This document shows, piece by piece, positions 58,561 through 64,000 of a DNA stretch of 64,000 bases. The DNA comes from Agrypnia vestita (lineage: Eukaryota; Arthropoda; Insecta; Trichoptera; Phryganeidae), in the NCBI GenBank assembly GCA_016648135.1, contig JADDOH010000297.1, forward strand, positions 434,001 through 498,000, given 5' to 3'. Within the stretch, counting starts at the first letter, position 1. Each line of letters begins with the position of its first letter. The position numbers were made by a program, and so were the translations under genes. The notes beneath the pieces are model-generated. The model saw only the letters and a list, made by a program, of their open reading frames with translations, made no database searches and was not told where the DNA came from.

Positions 58561-59054
58561 AGTTTAAAGTACAATACAAGTTTTTTTTGGCACTAATTAA
58601 AATAGATAAATTGTTGTAAGGGTATTATAAGTAGCGCAGTATTTTTTTATCAGTCTGAATTTTAGGTTATATTATAATTAGGCATAATATTTATTAGGCA
58701 CGAATATTTTTAACTTCATTACCTACATAATATTATGCAACAAAATTATATTGCAAATTTCATATGGGTTGTAAAATATATAACTTGAAGGGATTATAAA
58801 CAAAAGCGCTCTATGCAAAAGGCGAAATGAATGTTATGTTTTCATCATCTCTAGTTGAATGTCTCGCGAGCGCGGGTCATGATACTGCCGGCCGTTTGCG
58901 ATATATTAACAATCGTATTTTGATTGCTATTATGCTATTGTGATTGTTATTATGCTATTTCTATGAATTTTTCCTCAACCGTGATGCACTCAGATTTAAC
59001 TAATGTTTTTCTAACGATGTATCGAATTATTTTATTATTTTATTAAATTTTAAA

Positions 59055-59195
59055 CGAGACACTAACAGGATGCTAGGTACAAATACTAAAACAATAACTT
59101 ATTTTATTATTTATTTCAAATGCAGCCCAATATCCAAATTACAAGTGTCTTCGGCCTGTACTAACAAGATGCATTGTATTCAAAATATCAAATGC
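59055..59195 (-). repeat. LINE 3' UTR fragment (family of 21150 and 40110)
   Basis: The minus strand reads GGCCGAAGACACTTGTAATT and ends CCTGTTAGTGTCTCGTTTAAA, matching 23228-23335. Confidence 0.7.
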
Positions 59196-59558
59196 AAAGC
59201 GATTAGGCGTGTACAGTGCAAGTGGCGAACAAGCGAACAAAATTAAATTGGTAATAACAATATAATCGGGTCTGCTCTCATTGGTTTGCGTTATTTTAGC
59301 ATCATGTCTTGACTTCTATTGCATAAAGCTGTACGCGCCAATTCGAACATTATGAATATTATAGAAAATAAGAACTAATAATATTTTTAAATTGATGTAA
59401 ATCAATATGTTTCACACACGTCTACTATTTTCCTCATCACAGTATCAAGATATTAAATTGAAGTCAATATATTCGCTGTAACAGAAATTGACAGATGCCT
59501 TGATATTTCTCATAGAATCTTTACGCATATATAATATAACATTGTTATCTTGAGTTAT

Positions 59559-59820
59559 ACAGGGTTATTTGTAAAACATTAATAACCTCGCAGGACTATA
59601 TTCCTGCCTTGATTATGGGTCGAAAATGTTCAAGCTATCATGACCTTATATCAATAGTTAAGGAGAGATGCGACGTCAAAGTGTGCATTTTTTTTTCAAT
59701 ATTTCTGACTTATTTTCTGTAAAACGTTGGACTATCATTACAGTAACTAATATCAATTAACGAAAAATTCATTCGTTTCAATACAAGTTAAATAAAATTA
59801 TTAAAACCCTGAAAAAATTC
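59559..59820. mobile_element. MITE family A, left half
   Basis: TATACAGGGTTATTTGTAAAACATT and CTCGCAGGACTATATTCCTGC are nearly identical to 44983-45035, followed by the uninterrupted TCAATAGTTAAGGAGAGATGCGACG. The right arm is missing after about 59820. Confidence 0.8.
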
Positions 59821-59829
59821 CAATTGGAA

Positions 59830-60480
59830 TGTCGAAATTTGAAAAGGATAAATAAAATTTATATTTATTTGCGTTAGTTAGATACCGCTGCACTTCTTTT
59901 TTAAATCTGTCGATGCTCAGTAAATACACAGAATTGATTAATTTCAACAATAAAACATTTAACAGTTGAATTGAAATTGCGTATGTATTGCAAATTATAT
60001 TAATTGTAGATATAATGAACGCATATCCATTTTGAAAGAGAAATAATTTATTTTATTTATGTAGGAGATATTATCATTACTATACATATACAATAAAATA
60101 AGTATTTTGCAAACGCGTGCAGCTTGGATATATCCATAGACAACTCGTTTCTCAACAGTATATTGGAGAACGAGTTGTAGGTATATGTAAACAAATATTT
60201 TTGAAGAAAAGGGAAATTACATATTTGGCTGACAGATTATTATTATTATTATGATATATTATAATCTGAGGATTATGATAATATGGTAACGAAGTGGTAA
60301 GCAAAAGGAATTGCCCTCTGTCCGAATCACATGTGATATGCCACTTTAAAACGACACTATGGAATGCTCTAGAACAGCTAAAAGCACTCTAGGATTATCT
60401 AAAACACTCAGGAGATACCTGAAACAGCCTAGAAGCTACTTTAGGAATCTTTTCCTAAACACTAGAAAGGAAAACAATCC
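59830..60480. other. AT-rich stretch without recognised gene
   Basis: No gene supported. CTAGAACAGCTAAAAGCACT-type short repeats (CTAGAA, CTAGGA) recur at 60365-60470. Confidence 0.35.
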
Positions 60481-60499
60481 TCTTGGGTGTTCGAAAGAC

Positions 60500-60660
60500 C
60501 AGCGTATCTAGTGTGTCAAGCAGCACCGCGCTGCGCAATTGGGTTTGTTTTGACATTTCTATCGGAGTGAAATAAGCCGCGGACGACGGCCGGTGTGACC
60601 AGTCGTGAGATAATCGAAGCGACAGAAACTTAGCGAAATAATCGAGCGAGTTCTTATCAA
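60500..60660 (+). promoter_or_regulatory. CpG-containing patch, possible non-coding 5' exon
   Basis: GC-richer sequence with CCGCGGACGACGGCCGG sits alone in AT-rich DNA. It has no ATG-led frame of note. It may be a non-coding first exon or promoter of the gene running rightward; this is weak. Confidence 0.2.
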
Positions 60661-61155
60661 TAAGTTATAGGTCTCTTCCATACCCTTCCACCCTTCCTTG
60701 TTATTTGCTAACTGTAGCCATTTCTTTCCACCCACAGCGGCTATATCGTCGACCCATCTCTTCTGAAGTCTCCGATGTCTCTTTTATTCTCCCAGGGTCT
60801 CCCAATTCAGAACTCTAGGAGGCCATCGTGTAGCATCCTGCTTTGCAACGTGCCCTGCCTATTGCCATTTTAGCTTCGCTACACGATCCATGATATCCAC
60901 TACTCTAGTTCCGCGCCTAATTTCATCATTTCTAATTCTTCTCTTAGGCTTATTCCAAGCATGGATCTCTCCATGGATCTTTGCGTGCATTTGAGCTTTT
61001 CTACACTTTTCGTTGTAAGGATCATTGTCTCCACTCCATACGTCATCACTGGCAATGCACGATTCAAAGGCTTTTCTTTAGGTTAATTGGGGTCTCTTTG
61101 TTCTCGAAAATATGTTTAAGTTTGCCAAAAGCAGCCCAGCTCATTCCTATTTGTT
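60661..61155 (-). repeat. RTE-like LINE fragment
   Basis: The minus strand encodes AAFGKLKHIFENKETPINLK, then RIRNDEIRRGTRVVDIMDRVAKLKWQ, AGHVAKQDATRWPPRVLNW and then KRWVDDIAAVGG. These are the IRN..IR..T.V.DI..R.AKLKWQWAGH and RW.DDI motifs of an RTE-like reverse transcriptase. A stop replaces one Trp. Confidence 0.8.
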
Positions 61156-61174
61156 GAGAGGGCATCATTAATCA

Positions 61175-61230
61175 AGATATATATATTATAGATGTCTCAT
61201 AGGGACGAAGCTATTTTTTAATATGGGAAA
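61175..61230 (+). repeat. MITE family B, terminal fragment
   Basis: TATAGATGTCTCATAGGGACGAAGCTATTT is the left end of family B only. Confidence 0.5.
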
Positions 61231-61379
61231 GAAAATTTGTTTAGAGCTGGTGTTGCGATTTGGGACATGAAATGATTGGCGTTGTTCTTGTCCAAGGTAT
61301 CCTTGTTCTTTCTTGATTATTCGTAGTTTACCAGTTACTTAAATGATGGTACAAACAACCGAAAGCTCCAACCGGTCCA

Positions 61380-62110
61380 ACAGCGATTCGCTCGACGAAT
61401 GACAAAGCAAGTTCGCGAGCAGTGGCCGAGGAGCGAATGTGCACATCTTACATTTCTCAAGATGCATCATCGGCAAAGCATTTCGGACCACGACCGCAAC
61501 GCTGTCGGCGAAATTCGCAACCTAGTCGGAAGGAACGCGAGAAACGTATCCCTCTTTCGATAGCGCGCTCGTTAGCCGAGCGCCTTTTCGAAGGCTCAGG
61601 GCGCGCAGCGTTACGATAGCCACCGATCGGCGTCTATTTGCGACTTGGAGAAGCGTTATCTGATACAACGCCAGCCGCCGGCAGGTGTAGCCGGCCAGAG
61701 CGCGGAACGGCAGTCTCCGAGGCACGTCCGCTCGGGCGCGAGGCCGCCGCGAGACGAGAGACGACTCCCGAATCCGAACGCCTGCCCGACTGGTTTCCCT
61801 CAACCGGCGCGCGCTCTTATCGCGACAACAACGGCTTGTCAAAAATGAAACAAAGTTCTTGCCGATCGGCGAACTGATAAGTCCGCAGTCGCGCTCGTAA
61901 GCGCGCGGGCGCCGCGCTGAACGTGTTTACGCGTGTATTTTTATCGCTCGTATTTATTCGTTTATAAACGCCGGTGACGGACTCCGCCTTACGTCATCGT
62001 TTGTAAATACACTTTTAGGCGCGGAGATTTTTAACCTCAACTAGCGTAGCGGCTCGACGCTCGTCGCTAAAGAAATAATTATACGTACTCAGTCGGTTCG
62101 AATTGTTACG
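61380..62110 (+). promoter_or_regulatory. CpG-rich candidate promoter / 5' region
   Basis: A roughly 700-bp block with dense CG dinucleotides (for example GCGCGCGGGCGCCGCGCTG-type words near 61900) contrasts with flanks of about 70% AT. It ends with a GC-to-AT transition before ATG 62172. The three overlapping long open frames on both strands are by-products of GC richness. Confidence 0.45.
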
Positions 62111-62171
62111 CCCCGAAGTGTGTTTTTAGTCAGACCTGTGTGAAAAGTAACGAGATATTTAAATATTCACA

Positions 62172-62333
62172 ATGCCGGATGACAGCGATGTATTTTCGCG
62201 GCTGTGTTCGATGTTAGCCGATGGCGAAAAAAATTGTGTCGAGTTTTGCCGGAACAGTATCCGGATCGAACAGTCGATGAGCAGATGCGATGTCGCGCCG
62301 AATCAACGTGTATCGATGTTGAGCGTGTCATAA
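62172..62333 (+). CDS. Short open frame after the CpG block (possible uORF or small exon)
   Basis: ATG in context TTCACAATGCC opens 53 codons beginning MPDDSDVFSRLCSMLADGEK and ending at TAA 62331. Composition is balanced and acidic/cysteine-containing. No donor site of quality lies inside. It could be an upstream open frame in a long 5' UTR, or an alternative first exon of the same gene as 52158. No family is recognised. Confidence 0.3.
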   Translation: MPDDSDVFSRLCSMLADGEKNCVEFCRNSIRIEQSMSRCDVAPNQRVSMLSVS

Positions 62334-62339
62334 TGCTGA

Positions 62340-64000
62340 CCCATTAGCCGGGCACATCTCGAAAACGAGTTTACATGTGCGTTTGATATTATTGTATTTA
62401 TTCGTATTCACAGCGGAGAAACAACTCGTTTAGAAAACTTCGTAAAATTACATAAATTTGGGAAAAGTTAACAAATGAAAATCGATGAGGAAAGCGCAAA
62501 AATTAATCGAAAATTATTTAAACAACAATCTACACTCACGTCTGATATGACGTTTATCAAAATATTGCGAAATGAAGAGGGAGGGATATATCGTCACAGC
62601 GATAGCGAGGCTTCAGGAATATATATATAACTTAACATCCAGTGAAAAGTAAATGATAACAATGAAGATTACGATATAAATGACAGAGTGGTACACCGGA
62701 CGAGGAGCTGATAGAAGATCTAATGAAGAAAGCCTCGAGTGAAGCTCAGTTCATTATCTATTAAAATCTGCACAGTAATATTCATCTCACCTAAAGAGAG
62801 GTTCTTTTGAAGGAAAGGGAAAGGAAGAAAGCGAAGGTTCGAGACTCACGCGGAAAGCGGAAGTTAACAAAGTTTGTTTTTGTTTACCAAACCACACAGC
62901 CTTCCAGGTCACGTGACGGGCATCCCCTCAACAGTCGTGGATTTCACACAGCCTCTTTTGGGTACGTTGAATACATGTTACACGGTAAAAAAATATCATT
63001 TATTCAATAAAAATTGTATATTTTAATTAATGTTTTTCATAAATGCTACAAACATCTACGTTTTATAAAAAATAAAATAAATGTGTTGTGGGTGAATTTT
63101 ATTACTACGTATAATAATTTTGAACGCATAATATTATGTGTAAATGGATGCTATTCTGCAACGGTGTGTAATGTCTCAAAATTTGAAAAAAAAAATATAG
63201 ATTCGTGTACGAGAAGTTATATTTATTACTTGTAAAAATAGTTTAAGCAACTAAGATGTTTGAAGATTATTTTAATATCACAATAAATTAACCAAAAATA
63301 GTACAAGGACCATAAAGCGATGTAACATTAGTCTAAGTAGCTTAAAATGTTATTGCTAGACTTTAATATCTACTCTGTTTCATTATTAAATTAATTCTCT
63401 GAATTGTGCAACTCTGCAAAGTGAAGCACACGCACACATTATATTATTTATAATAATAATATAAAATATTGAAAAAATTATTGCAGATCATCATCCAAAT
63501 ATAAGATGTATTATAAAAAGCGATGCCCTACGTAGAAGTAGTGTTTGCGTAAGAAATGTGACGGATCACTAGTTGCCAAAAAAATATTTGTTGCTACATT
63601 GACAAGATTTATTTTCTCAGCATATAATCCAGTGATGTCAGAGCTTCGCGTTTTCTTGTCATTTATATAAGATTGTATAATGTTATAAAATTAGTTTATT
63701 TAAATAAAATAATAACACATTCGTCTTAAAAAAAAAAAATTTGAAAGGTCATCATTATTTTGGATAATGACGCACGTACGATATGTAAAATAATTTTATT
63801 GATAACATTTTTGGTATTTTATCATCAGCTTTGTAAATGTTTAATCTGTTTGATCTCCAGTGGTGGACTAAGGATCCAAGCCCGCTGCGTATCAACTATA
63901 AAAATATTTATGACAAAATATTTTACCATATATCACTATTAAAAGCAAAGACAGCGATATCCCCGTAGTGTAAAAAAGCAAAAGCACCAATATCCACTTC
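62340..64000. other. Stretch without recognised gene
   Basis: From 62400 to 63000 the sequence keeps an intermediate base composition and short coding-like pieces (for example EELIEDLMKKASSEAQFIIY ending in a stop), consistent with a long 5' UTR or a decayed gene. After 63000 it is AT-rich with nothing supported. Confidence 0.35.

Noticed and set aside
61422..61877. Arginine-rich proteins in the CpG block on both strands
   Set aside because: Overlapping open frames in several phases on both strands are expected from few stop codons in GC-rich DNA.

Overview
The window is an AT-rich animal nuclear genome segment, most likely from an insect. The evidence is long introns with GT/AG borders, an arthropod-type repeat load (mariner, hAT-like and pogo-like elements, CR1/Jockey/RTE-type LINE fragments, tRNA-derived SINEs, foldback MITEs) and no bacterial-style gene packing. 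A degenerate multi-copy protein relic I associate with hemipteran and beetle genomes fits an insect host, but the order cannot be fixed from the sequence alone.

One host gene can be reconstructed with confidence. It lies on the minus strand, with coding sequence from 31991 down to 6634 in 12 coding exons. Splicing at consensus sites, with consistent phases, gives a 796-residue type I membrane protein: signal peptide, seven immunoglobulin-like domains, one transmembrane helix and a 30-residue cytoplasmic tail. Domains 1-4 are each a single phase 1-1 exon. Domains 5-7 are each split over two exons. Domains 5-7 carry the canonical Ig disulfide pair plus a second cysteine pair. Domains 1-4 have lost both canonical cysteines together and keep only the second pair. 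Intron 1 is about 11.9 kb and packed with transposons.

The rest is mainly mobile DNA. Nested insertions give relative ages: a mariner inside a LINE (21150-23350), a 1.9-kb hAT-like element with perfect 8-bp target duplications inside another LINE (26210-30105), and a LINE inside a palindromic MITE (44983-45857). Two palindromic MITE families recur throughout: family A with ends reading CAGGGTGTCTC or CAGGGTTATTT, and family B with ends reading AGAAGTCTCACAGAG. A GC-richer tRNA-like SINE occurs three times.

On the plus strand, 52158-52314 looks like the first coding exon of an unidentified gene that runs out of the window. A CpG-rich stretch at about 61380-62340 looks like another promoter or 5' region. 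Between these landmarks are long AT-rich stretches in which I see no gene.
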